From NCBI GenBank assembly GCA_002480925.1, contig DLDA01000014.1, positions 2,263-25,838 on the forward strand: a stretch of DNA of 23,576 bases, in the 5' to 3' direction. This DNA comes from Lachnospiraceae bacterium UBA7784 (GTDB lineage: Bacteria > Bacillota > Clostridia > Lachnospirales > Lachnospiraceae). The translations under genes and the position numbers were made by a program. The notes under the pieces are model-generated. The model made no database searches, had not been told where the DNA came from, and saw only the letters and a program-made list of their open reading frames with translations. Below are positions 1 to 7,168 of this stretch, one piece after another; the first letter of the stretch is position 1, and each line of letters begins with the position of its first letter.

Positions 1-1131
1 CACTCAATGCTTCAGAGAATGAATGAGCTTTCCACACAGGCTGCTAACGATACTAACACCACAAGTGATCGAAGCCAAATCCAGCTTGAGATGGATCAGC
101 TCACATCCGAGATCGACCGTGTATCTTCTACCACTCAGTTCAATACAATGAACCTTCTCGATGGATCCTTCAGCAAGAAGAACCTTCAGGTAGGATCACT
201 TTCAGGTCAGACCATCGAGCTCAACATCAAAGCAATGAGCGCAAACGGACTTGGACTCGCTTCAAGTACAACTAAGGCTACAGAAGATGTTGCTGTTCAG
301 CATGGTCATGTTACAGCAGTATCAGGTAAGCTTGGCGCAACAGCCTTAACATGGGGTACAGCTGCTGGTGCAGGTAAAATTGCTGCGTCAGACATCACTT
401 GGAGCGGTGATAACCCAGCTGCAGGCAAAACAACAACATTAATATACGATGCAACTAATGATGCTTGGCATGATAAAGATGATCCAACAAGTACAGATGT
501 TTCATCAAAGCTTTCATTTACTAGTGGAATTACTCCTAAGAATGGTGCTACTATCACAATTGATAATACCGGAGCAGCAACAGGCGCTACTGACTTCCAG
601 AAGGGTGGATCAGATCTTGCTATAACTGATCTCACTGGCACAATAGGCGACAATGTAAAAGATGGTGTCTATACTTATGATGGTACAAATTGGAATGATG
701 CAGATGGTAAAGCCACTACTTTAGGAGTAACTGCAGCTACTGGAGTAACCTTTGATAAAGGAGATACTATCACAGTTGCCGGCCACAAGGACGCAGTTAA
801 AGCAGGCGATGATGTAACCACCGGTAAGAACCTTGATGTAACATCTCATGATGGTGCAGAGGATGCTATGCAGCGTGTTCAGGATGCTATCGACAAAGTT
901 TCTACCCAGCGTGCATCTCTCGGTGCTGTCCAGAACCGTCTCGAGCACACTATCGCAAACCTTGACAACGTATCTGAGAACACTCAGTCAGCTGAGTCAC
1001 GTATCCGTGATACAGATATGGCCAAGGAGATGGTTCAGTACTCCAAGAATAATATCCTTGCTCAGGCAGGACAGTCAATGCTGGCACAGGCTAACCAGTC
1101 TAACCAGGGAGTACTTTCTCTCCTTCAGTAA
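1..1131 (+). CDS. fliC: Flagellin, 3' part (5' end outside window)
   Basis: Structural subunit of the flagellar filament, exported by the flagellar type III system. The frame is open from base 1, so the start codon and the first part of the conserved N-terminal helix lie upstream; the ATG at 7 is internal. The visible N-terminal D0/D1 part (QRMNELSTQAANDTNT, then TQFNTMNLLDG) and the C-terminal D1/D0 part (QRASLGAVQNRLEHTIANLD, then AQANQSNQGVLSLLQ) are classic flagellin. Between them is a Gly/Thr/Asp-rich variable domain of roughly 190 residues, the surface-exposed part of the filament. The conserved ends use C-ending codons typical of a highly expressed gene, while the middle is more A/T-ending. 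A strong terminator follows 48 bases after the stop. Identification as flagellin is certain; the choice of fliC over hag is only a naming convention. Confidence 0.95.
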   Translation, partial: HSMLQRMNELSTQAANDTNTTSDRSQIQLEMDQLTSEIDRVSSTTQFNTMNLLDGSFSKKNLQVGSLSGQTIELNIKAMSANGLGLASSTTKATEDVAVQHGHVTAVSGKLGATALTWGTAAGAGKIAASDITWSGDNPAAGKTTTLIYDATNDAWHDKDDPTSTDVSSKLSFTSGITPKNGATITIDNTGAATGATDFQKGGSDLAITDLTGTIGDNVKDGVYTYDGTNWNDADGKATTLGVTAATGVTFDKGDTITVAGHKDAVKAGDDVTTGKNLDVTSHDGAEDAMQRVQDAIDKVSTQRASLGAVQNRLEHTIANLDNVSENTQSAESRIRDTDMAKEMVQYSKNNILAQAGQSMLAQANQSNQGVLSLLQ

Positions 1132-1179
1132 CATCAATTATGAAGACCTGAGTCTTCATATGAGAAATCAAATTTCACA

Positions 1180-1214
1180 GGCGAGGGTCCACTATAGTGG
1201 GCTCTCGCCTTTTT
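1180..1214 (+). terminator. Rho-independent terminator of flagellin
   Basis: A 13-base-pair stem (GGCGAGGGTCCAC with GTGGGCTCTCGCC, two G-T pairs) closes a TATA loop and is followed by five T. A smaller hairpin (TGAAGAC, loop CTGA, GTCTTCA; 1141-1158) precedes it in the 3' untranslated region. Confidence 0.9.
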
Positions 1215-1273
1215 AGAATATGTATGTCATGAACAGTGTTGATAATATTCCGATCAAAAAATCAAAAAGGCCC

Positions 1274-1302
1274 CGACAGGTTATTACAAACCAATTTATA
1301 AT
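1274..1302 (+). promoter_or_regulatory. Possible promoter for the 1384 reading frame
   Basis: TATAAT at 1297-1302 with a weak -35 (CCGACA) 18 bases upstream. It lies just after the flagellin terminator and would read toward the possible frameshifted gene at 1384. Only the -10 box is convincing. Confidence 0.3.
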
Positions 1303-1383
1303 AGAAAACGGTGTTATGAGAGGGCGAGATTTTTTATCCCGTTAAACTCGATAACAAATGTCTCTATTTATCGAATAAGGCCT

Positions 1384-1693
1384 ATGGATCCAAAGCCCGG
1401 CATTATACTTACACTGGTAGGGTTACTGCTTTTTTTGATCCCTGTAGATCAGATAAAGGAAATTTGCCAATAATAGTGAGGCATTTATAGAAGACCTTAT
1501 GAGCGATATCCGATTACGCTTTGAGGATCAGACCAGACAGCTTGCAGTTACAGATCCATCCAGCCCCAATCTGGAAAAATACGAGAGAATGAGAAAGCTC
1601 TGCAACCGCCCCTATCATCTATATCTTCTCAAGAGGGACTTTTCCACAAGGTGCCGGAAAGCTCTTGTCAAGCTCTGCCATATAGGGATCTAA
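1384..1693 (+). pseudogene. Possible frameshifted small membrane protein gene
   Basis: I do not recognise this gene. An ATG at 1384 opens 29 codons that start MDPKPGIILTLVGLLLF, a short hydrophilic start followed by one membrane segment, and stop at 1471-1473. Skipping one base in the GAAATTT run near 1461-1467 joins this frame to a second one that continues FANNSEAFIEDLMSDIRLRF and runs to 1693 with charged, helical-looking sequence. The second frame overlaps the convergent aldo/keto reductase by about 75 bases. Read together they look like one membrane-anchored protein broken by a one-base indel. The ribosome binding site is poor. It could also be chance open frames; the rest of 1215-1618 holds nothing I can support. 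Confidence 0.25.
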
Positions 1694-2440
1694 GTCTGCA
1701 TAAAGGCCCTTAAGGTCAGATACTATATGCTTGTAGGTGGAGCTTGAGAAAAGGGCAGTCAGATCGTGAGTCCTCAGATCAAAGGCCAGCATTATGGCAG
1801 CCGGACTAAGGCCCATCTCCTCTCCTATCCTCCTTATGTGCTCATCGCATTCGCATCTTTTCAGATCGCCGGTTGATGCAGACCCAAGAGTGGAATACGA
1901 CATAGGGCGTACATCATGCTCCTTAAGCCAGGGAAGAAGGTCGTACTCTATCCCACGATGACAGATATTGTAGAGGACCTGATCTACACAGCAGTCACTT
2001 CCATGCTCTACAGCAAACAGATCCTCCATATCGGACACATCGAAATTCGAAACTCCCCAGTGCAGGATAAGGCCATCTTTTACCGCATCATTCATAGCGT
2101 CAGCGACAAAGGCCAGATCAGCCTTCTCTCGCCAGTGCAGCAGATAGAGGTCTATATAGTCGGTTCCAAGCCGCATAAGAGACCTCTTAAGACTTCTGCC
2201 AAAGCCCTCTTTTGTCGCATTCTGCGGCAGGATCTTATCCACCAGATAGATATCCTCTCTTCTGCACCGGGAAAGCACCCGTCCCAGAGCCTCCTCGCTC
2301 CTGCCCGTCCCGTACATCTCGGCCGTGTCAATAAGGCTCACAAGGCCCTCATTTACAGCACGCCCCATTGCCTCTTCAGCATCCTCATTCCTGTTCCAGA
2401 AAACGGTGGTGCCAAGTCCCACCTCAGGCATATTTATCAT
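1619..2440 (-). CDS. Aldo/keto reductase family oxidoreductase
   Basis: A 273-residue TIM-barrel NAD(P)H-dependent reductase of carbonyl compounds; substrate unknown. The four residues of the family's active site are visible: D38 and Y43 in IDTAEMYG, K69 in VDKILP and H102 in YLLHW. The cofactor-binding C-terminal region is recognisable but divergent (LFSSSTYKHIVSDLKGL in place of the usual IPG(A/T)-type strand). The length fits short family members. Start chosen because GGAG lies six bases before this ATG; an ATG three codons in is the alternative. It is monocistronic and convergent with whatever lies at 1384-1693. It is divergent from the pantothenate operon with about 215 bases between them. 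Confidence 0.9.
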   Translation of the reverse strand: MINMPEVGLGTTVFWNRNEDAEEAMGRAVNEGLVSLIDTAEMYGTGRSEEALGRVLSRCRREDIYLVDKILPQNATKEGFGRSLKRSLMRLGTDYIDLYLLHWREKADLAFVADAMNDAVKDGLILHWGVSNFDVSDMEDLFAVEHGSDCCVDQVLYNICHRGIEYDLLPWLKEHDVRPMSYSTLGSASTGDLKRCECDEHIRRIGEEMGLSPAAIMLAFDLRTHDLTALFSSSTYKHIVSDLKGLYADLDPYMAELDKSFPAPCGKVPLEKI

Positions 2441-2655
2441 AGTAAGCTCCTATTTTTGCTCAAAAATACTTTCATTTATGATTATAGCATATCCTGTCCC
2501 AGGGTAAAAATTAACCCTTTACAAATCCATTCAAATGCGCTACCCTATCATTCGGATGGTATTCGAAAGAAACTGTACCAGCATGGGATTTGCATTCCGG
2601 GATCGCTTCTCGCAGTTGACTTTATGTAAGCAGCAAGCATAATGGAGGTGATGGA

Positions 2656-3492
2656 ATGAGGATTGGCTTTATAGGTGCCGGAAAGGTAGGCACAGCCCTT
2701 GGAATCTATTTCCACGAAAGGGGCTACCCCATATCGGGTTATCTGAGTCACAGCAGGGATCATGCAGCTTTGTCGGCAAGAGCAGCCGGCGCCTCAGTTT
2801 TTAATGATTACATGGATATCGCCAGTCACAGCGATATCCTTTTTTTAACGGTTCCGGACGCTTCTATCAGGGAGGTCGCAGGGGAGCTTGCCGCATCGGC
2901 AGATGATCTTACCAGTAAGTGGATCATTCATACGAGCGGTGCATACTCCTCCTCTGTTTTCCCTGATCTGTGCGGTGCGTGCGGTTTCTCTCTTCATCCG
3001 GCAATGGCCATATCAGATCCATATAAGGCCGCCGGAGATTTTTCATCCACTATTTTCACTATCGAAGGAGCTCCTGATGGAGCAGCTTTATTTTTCAGGG
3101 AGGCAGGACTTAATGTCCTTCCTATAGCAAGTAAGGATAAGGCTATCTACCACCTGGCCTGCGCTGTATCGAGCAATTTCGTGGTCGCTCTTTTTTCATG
3201 GGCGACTGACCTGCTATCTCAGGCCGGCTTTGGGGCAGAGGATGCCAGGAGGATACTTACTCCCATCTTTATATCCAATGCCAGGTCTGTGGCGGAGAAG
3301 GGGCCCGTAGCAGCCCTTACAGGTCCTGTAGAGAGGGCAGATAAGGATACAGTGGGTAAGCACCTGTCCTGTCTTTCTGACCCGTCTGACAGACAGCTTT
3401 ACCGGCTCTTATCAGAAAAGCTTATCAGGCTGGCAGAAAAGAAAAATCCTTCGAGAAGGTATGATGATCTGGAGGAATCATTATGGCATTAA
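2656..3492 (+). CDS. Rossmann-fold DUF2520 oxidoreductase in pan operon
   Basis: A 278-residue protein of the Rossmann-like plus DUF2520 type. Residues 1-20 form a dinucleotide-binding strand and glycine loop (IGFIGAGKVGTALG); residues 60-70 give the SDILFLTVPD strand usual in 6-phosphogluconate-dehydrogenase-like folds. The C-terminal half (AIYHLACAVSSNFVVALFSW) is the helical dimerisation domain. It is the first gene of an operon with panB, panC and panD and overlaps panB by 10 bases. The set lacks a classical PanE or IlvC-type gene in view, so I infer that this protein reduces 2-dehydropantoate to pantoate. A PanG-type ketopantoate reductase is known from Francisella; whether this is the same family I cannot verify here. 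Start supported by GGAGGTGAT just upstream. Confidence 0.85.
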   Translation: MRIGFIGAGKVGTALGIYFHERGYPISGYLSHSRDHAALSARAAGASVFNDYMDIASHSDILFLTVPDASIREVAGELAASADDLTSKWIIHTSGAYSSSVFPDLCGACGFSLHPAMAISDPYKAAGDFSSTIFTIEGAPDGAALFFREAGLNVLPIASKDKAIYHLACAVSSNFVVALFSWATDLLSQAGFGAEDARRILTPIFISNARSVAEKGPVAALTGPVERADKDTVGKHLSCLSDPSDRQLYRLLSEKLIRLAEKKNPSRRYDDLEESLWH

Positions 3493-4325
3493 AAAAACAG
3501 ACAGTAACTACTCTTCAGAAAATGAAGACAGATGGCGATAAGATCGCAATGCTTACCTGCTATGATTTCACGACCGCAAGGCTTATCGAGCAGTCAGCTA
3601 TCGATGCGGTGCTGGTTGGCGACTCTCTGGGCATGACGATGATGGGCTACGAGGATACCCTTCCTGTCACTATGGAGGATATGATCCATCACAGTGCCTG
3701 TGTCTCAAGAGGACTAAAAAACACCTTTCTCGTCGCTGATATGCCCTTCATGTCATATCACATCTCTGACCAGCAGGCCGTAGAAAACGCCGGCCGCCTG
3801 ATAAAGGAGGGCCATGCAAATGCCGTAAAGCTGGAGGGCGGCGCCAAATACTGCTCCAGGATAAGAGCCATTGTAGACGCCCAGATCCCTGTAGTCGCCC
3901 ATATAGGGCTCACACCCCAGTCAGTAAACGCCTTCGGCGGCTTCAAGGTCCAGGGCAGGAATGTCTCCCGTGCCAGAGAGCTAATCGATGATGCGAAAAA
4001 GATCGAGCAGGCCGGCGCCTTTATGCTGACGCTTGAATGCGTACCTGAAAAGCTGGCATCCCTGATCACAGAGGAGATAGCTGTACCTACTATAGGAATA
4101 GGAGCCGGAGCGGGCTGTGACGGGCAGATTCTTGTCTATCAGGATATGCTCGATATGTATGACGGCCTGGCCCCGAAATTTGTAAAGCACTTCGCCCATA
4201 TAGGACGCGAAATGAAGGATGCCTTTAATGAATATTCCGATCAGGTAAAAAAGCGCTCCTTCCCGGTGACTGGCGAACACACCTTTAAGATATCTGATGA
4301 AGTAATGGAGGAATTAAAGAAATGA
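3483..4325 (+). CDS. panB: 3-methyl-2-oxobutanoate hydroxymethyltransferase
   Basis: Cytosolic enzyme of pantothenate (vitamin B5, coenzyme A precursor) synthesis. It transfers a hydroxymethyl group from 5,10-methylenetetrahydrofolate to 2-oxoisovalerate to give ketopantoate. The 280 residues cover the full family length. Visible motifs are the metal ligands D47 (LVGDSLGM), D86 (LVADMPFMSY) and E118 (VKLEGG, also K116), the HIGLTPQ loop around residue 140, and the catalytic glutamate near E185 (LECVPEKL). It overlaps the upstream oxidoreductase by 10 bases and panC by 4 bases (ATGA), so the operon is translationally coupled. Confidence 0.97.
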   Translation: MALKKQTVTTLQKMKTDGDKIAMLTCYDFTTARLIEQSAIDAVLVGDSLGMTMMGYEDTLPVTMEDMIHHSACVSRGLKNTFLVADMPFMSYHISDQQAVENAGRLIKEGHANAVKLEGGAKYCSRIRAIVDAQIPVVAHIGLTPQSVNAFGGFKVQGRNVSRARELIDDAKKIEQAGAFMLTLECVPEKLASLITEEIAVPTIGIGAGAGCDGQILVYQDMLDMYDGLAPKFVKHFAHIGREMKDAFNEYSDQVKKRSFPVTGEHTFKISDEVMEELKK

Positions 4326-5167
4326 TCACTGCTCTTACAATTGCTGATGTAAAAAAATATGTAAATGAATGGAAGAAAAATGGTGAGTCTATAGGGCTCG
4401 TGCCTACTATGGGCTATCTGCACGAGGGACACGCCTCTCTGATAAAGAGAGCAAGGGAGGAAAACGACCGCGTGATCGTTTCTGACTTCGTAAACCCTAC
4501 CCAGTTCGGTCCTAACGAGGACCTTGATAGCTATCCTCGTGATTTTGAAGCTGACAAGAGTCTCTGTGAATCGATCGGAGCTGACCTTATCTTCCATCCG
4601 ACTCCTGAGGAGATGTACGGAGAGAGCCACTTCACTAAGGTCCATGTTGACACTCTGACAGAGGGGCTCTGCGGGGCTGTCCGTCCTGTACACTTTGACG
4701 GAGTCTGCACTGTAGTGACCAAGCTTTTCCATATAGCAGAGGCCGACAGAGCCTACTTCGGACAGAAGGATGCCCAGCAGCTGGCTGTCGTAAAGCGTAT
4801 GGTCCATGACTTAAACTACAACATCGAGATAATCGGCTGCCCTATCATCCGCGAGGAGGACGGTCTGGCAAAGAGTTCAAGAAACACCTATCTTTCTCCT
4901 GAGGAAAGAAAAGCTGCTGTCATCCTTTCTGCCTCTCTTCGCGACGCAGGAGCCATGATAGATTCTGGAGAAAAGGATCTGGGAAAGATCACAGCCCTTA
5001 TCACAGAAAAAATAAAGACAGAGCCTCTGGCCAGGATAGACTATGTAAGCGCAGTCGATTTCACCAGACTAAAGCCTAAAAAGACTCTTGACGGAGACGA
5101 GACTCTCATTGCCATTGCTGTCTATATAGGCAAAGTACGTCTTATCGACAATATCATTGTGAGGTGA
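4322..5167 (+). CDS. panC: Pantothenate synthetase
   Basis: Joins pantoate and beta-alanine with ATP hydrolysis to AMP, the last step of pantothenate synthesis. The 281 residues match the family. The nucleotidyltransferase signature [10 protein letters not shown] (28-37, with H34 and H37) is intact, as are FGQKDAQQL and the KSSRNTYLS loop that binds ATP. One unusual point: the motif normally reading SIFVNPTQF reads SDFVNPTQF, a charged residue in a buried strand. Start overlaps the panB stop (ATGA); panD follows after four bases, its ribosome binding site (GAGGTGATAA) lying in the end of this gene. Confidence 0.97.
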   Translation: MITALTIADVKKYVNEWKKNGESIGLVPTMGYLHEGHASLIKRAREENDRVIVSDFVNPTQFGPNEDLDSYPRDFEADKSLCESIGADLIFHPTPEEMYGESHFTKVHVDTLTEGLCGAVRPVHFDGVCTVVTKLFHIAEADRAYFGQKDAQQLAVVKRMVHDLNYNIEIIGCPIIREEDGLAKSSRNTYLSPEERKAAVILSASLRDAGAMIDSGEKDLGKITALITEKIKTEPLARIDYVSAVDFTRLKPKKTLDGDETLIAIAVYIGKVRLIDNIIVR

Positions 5168-5171
5168 TAAA

Positions 5172-5555
5172 ATGCAGATTACTATCCTAAAATCCAAGAT
5201 CCACCGTGCCATAGTGACTCAGGCGGAGCTCAACTATGTAGGAAGCATCACTATAGACGAGGAGCTTATGGAAGCCGCTCATATCAGGGAATATGAGAAG
5301 GTTGAGATCGCTGATGTGGAAAACGGCGAACGTTTCTCTACCTATGTGATAGCCGGCGAGGCCGGCAGCGGGATCATCTGCCTGAACGGTGCCGCCGCAA
5401 GGAAGGCCTCGGTAGGCGACCATGTGATAATCATGTGCTATGCAAAGGCTGATATAGACCATGAGGAAATAGAAAAGCCTGTTGTAGTCTTAGTCGATGA
5501 GACAAATACTGCAACAGAGATCAGAAGATACGAGAAGCACGGTAAGCTTGTCTAA
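5172..5555 (+). CDS. panD: Aspartate 1-decarboxylase proenzyme
   Basis: Makes beta-alanine, the second substrate of PanC, from aspartate. The 127-residue proenzyme cleaves itself between G24 and S25 (NYVGSIT), converting S25 to the pyruvoyl cofactor. K9 and Y22 in the N-terminal beta chain, the [15 protein letters not shown] stretch and the [14 protein letters not shown] segment are all as expected. It is the last gene of the operon, so all branch enzymes needed for pantothenate are in one transcript if the first gene is the reductase. A bidirectional terminator follows within six bases of the stop. Confidence 0.97.
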   Translation: MQITILKSKIHRAIVTQAELNYVGSITIDEELMEAAHIREYEKVEIADVENGERFSTYVIAGEAGSGIICLNGAAARKASVGDHVIIMCYAKADIDHEEIEKPVVVLVDETNTATEIRRYEKHGKLV

Positions 5556-5560
5556 GTCAC

Positions 5561-5588
5561 AAAAAAGCCGTCCACTTGCGTGGGCGGC
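5561..5588 (-). terminator. Bidirectional terminator, panD and minus-strand RNA
   Basis: The stem GCCGTCCAC with GTGGGCGGC (one G-T pair, loop TTGC; 5567-5588) is flanked by six A at 5561-5566. On the minus strand this gives a perfect stem followed by six T, a strong terminator. On the plus strand the run after the stem is only TTCT, so it ends panD less efficiently. Confidence 0.85.
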
Positions 5589-5914
5589 TTCTGGTCATCG
5601 GTGATGTATTGTATTCGTTTCTCCCTATATATCCAACAGATCTGTTATCTTTCTAGAAAACATATTCAATTGGGTTTACGAGTCTGTGACTAATCCGTCT
5701 CTCCTCGGATGTATGTAGATCGCATCCGCTTGTCCGACCTTCACTCTGCTCGGATTCCTTCTCACTGTATCAGGATGGTCTGCTATGCATCTCTGGTGAG
5801 GGACGACTTAGTGTTTGTAAAAATAATGTCTGTAAGTTTCATCTCGGCTAAAGTTTCCTGCTCACCGCCTTCACTAATCTATGGTTTATTGGAAGCTTCC
5901 TTTGTTTCTCTATG
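5561..5914 (-). ncRNA. Candidate unidentified structured non-coding RNA
   Basis: The space from 5589 to 6016 holds no credible protein gene. A consensus minus-strand promoter (5920-5948) and a strong minus-strand terminator (5561-5588) define a transcript of about 350 bases. Inside it I see paired segments in RNA orientation. CGGATG pairs with CATCCG around an 11-base loop, itself enclosed by AATCCG with CGGATT. TCCGA pairs with TCGGA. GGTGAG pairs with CTCACC and TTAGTG with CACTAA, interleaved as a possible pseudoknot. GTCAT near the 5' end pairs with ATGAC near the 3' end. It lacks tmRNA ends, SRP, 6S-like long duplex, T-box and common riboswitch signatures that I know. A 19-codon frame (5842 down to 5783) lies inside without a good ribosome binding site. 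Confidence 0.55.
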
Positions 5915-5919
5915 ACTGT

Positions 5920-5948
5920 ATTCTAATACCACTTGCGATCATTGTCAA
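5920..5948 (-). promoter_or_regulatory. Consensus promoter for the minus-strand RNA
   Basis: On the minus strand TTGACA (5948-5943) and TAGAAT (5925-5920) are separated by exactly 17 bases, with TGGTAT just before the -10. Initiation is expected near 5914. The promoter lies outside the operon ending at 6017, so it serves only the following gene-free stretch. Confidence 0.75.
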
Positions 5949-6016
5949 GGGGTTTTGTCTGATTTTTACAAGAACCGTCACGTTTTACAAATATTGTCAG
6001 CTATTTTTGTGCAATA

Positions 6017-6424
6017 TCACGAGTTGACATTCATAATAACATCACAATACTCAGGTATCTTTCTCAAAAGCTCCTCATAAAGCCTGTACCAGTGCTGAAC
6101 TGTATTCTCAAGAAAAAAATAATGTGCCAGGTAAAAGGCCAGAAGGATCAGAAATCCCAGAAATATTGGTGCTGAGGCCAGAAAGGTCTCCGGAAGAAAG
6201 AGCATGACCATAAGCGCACAGAGAGTGATCACTATAGTAAAAAATACCACGATTAGATGGATAAGCCTCTCATGCGCAAGGAAATGCAGCTTCCTCAGAT
6301 GATAGGAAAGCTCTCTCTTCGTCTCCTCCGCCGTGTGATCGCCTGAGAGGAATCCCTCTACCTGCTTTTCATGCTCCCTGCACCATTTCTTCACATTGAT
6401 CCCGTACTTGTCCTGTCTCATCAT
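6017..6424 (-). CDS. Small two-span membrane protein, unknown function
   Basis: I do not recognise this family. The 135-residue protein has a charged, probably cytosolic N-terminal helix (residues 1-52, rich in Lys, Glu, Arg and His). Two hydrophobic spans follow at about 54-78 and 82-105, separated by a short PETF turn, then a charged, amphipathic C-terminal tail (RLYEELLRKIPEYCD). Both tails therefore likely face the cytoplasm. It begins nine bases after truA and is the last gene of the six-gene minus-strand operon. No clear terminator follows its stop. Confidence 0.75.
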   Translation of the reverse strand: MMRQDKYGINVKKWCREHEKQVEGFLSGDHTAEETKRELSYHLRKLHFLAHERLIHLIVVFFTIVITLCALMVMLFLPETFLASAPIFLGFLILLAFYLAHYFFLENTVQHWYRLYEELLRKIPEYCDVIMNVNS

Positions 6425-6433
6425 TTCTCCAAT

Positions 6434-7168
6434 CTAATAGTCTATGCGCACAAGGATAAGCCCCTGCGGTGGAGCTGTCGGGCCTGCTGCCTCCCTGTCC
6501 CTTGCGGCAAGGGCTTCTGCTATGAAGCCCTCCTGCCTCTGGCCGCTCCCTACCATTATAAGTGAACCGGCAATTATCCGAACCATGTTATAGAGGAAGC
6601 CGTTGCCCTCCACATGGATAGTGATCATACCGTCATCCGACCGACTCACATTAAGGGCATAGATAGTCCTTACGAAGCTGTTTGTCTGCGACTTCACAGA
6701 GGCAAAGCTTGTGAAATCATGCTCACCGACCAGACAGGAGGCCTCACGGTCCATTAGCTCTGCATCGAGCTTCCTGTGAAAAAAGTAGGAATATCTGGAA
6801 AGAAGCGGATCCGGAAAGGTCCGGTTTAGGATCCGGTATTCATAGACCTTCCTGGTCTTTGCAAATCTGGGATGGAAATCATCTGCCACCTGCTTTGAGC
6901 TCTGTACCACTATATCCTTTGGAAGGCGCTCGTTTAAGGCATAGGCTATTTTTTCTGCCGGCATACGCGAATCGGTATCAAAGACTGCTACATTGCCCAG
7001 GGCATGGACTCCGGAATCAGTCCTGCTGGCCCCTATAGTCTCTGTCTGTCTGCCGAACAGGTCAGAAAGCGCCCTGTTCAGCTCCTCCTGAACCGTGATC
7101 CCGTTTGGCTGAACCTGCCATCCACAGTAATCCGTTCCGTCATAGGCTACCACAAGCCTGACTCTCAT
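6434..7168 (-). CDS. truA: tRNA pseudouridine synthase A
   Basis: Converts uridines 38-40 of the tRNA anticodon arm to pseudouridine. The 244 residues match the family. The N-terminal strand VVAYDGTDYCGWQVQPN is typical, and the catalytic aspartate is D51 in GASRTDSGVHA. Later motifs HDFTSFA, the IHVEGNGFLYNMVRIIAG stretch and the terminal GLILVRIDY are all present. Its start overlaps the stop of the upstream UbiB-like gene by four bases. Its position behind lipid-related genes looks like operon packing rather than a shared pathway. Confidence 0.97.
   Translation of the reverse strand: MRVRLVVAYDGTDYCGWQVQPNGITVQEELNRALSDLFGRQTETIGASRTDSGVHALGNVAVFDTDSRMPAEKIAYALNERLPKDIVVQSSKQVADDFHPRFAKTRKVYEYRILNRTFPDPLLSRYSYFFHRKLDAELMDREASCLVGEHDFTSFASVKSQTNSFVRTIYALNVSRSDDGMITIHVEGNGFLYNMVRIIAGSLIMVGSGQRQEGFIAEALAARDREAAGPTAPPQGLILVRIDY

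Noticed and set aside
306..653. Minus-strand 115-codon open frame in the flagellin gene
   Set aside because: Shadow of the flagellin variable domain; no ribosome binding site and low-complexity composition.
1916..2629. Plus-strand 237-codon frame opposite the aldo/keto reductase
   Set aside because: The minus-strand reductase has all four catalytic residues, so this is its complement.
5709..5915. Plus-strand 68-codon open frame after panD
   Set aside because: No ribosome binding site, no recognisable motif, and it is antisense to the candidate RNA defined by promoter and terminator.
5561..5948. tmRNA, T-box leader or riboswitch as identity of the minus-strand RNA
   Set aside because: Length is near tmRNA, but there is no tRNA-like 5'/3' end, no CCA-adjacent T-arm and no tag-like frame. 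T-box consensus is missing, and no same-strand gene follows the terminator.
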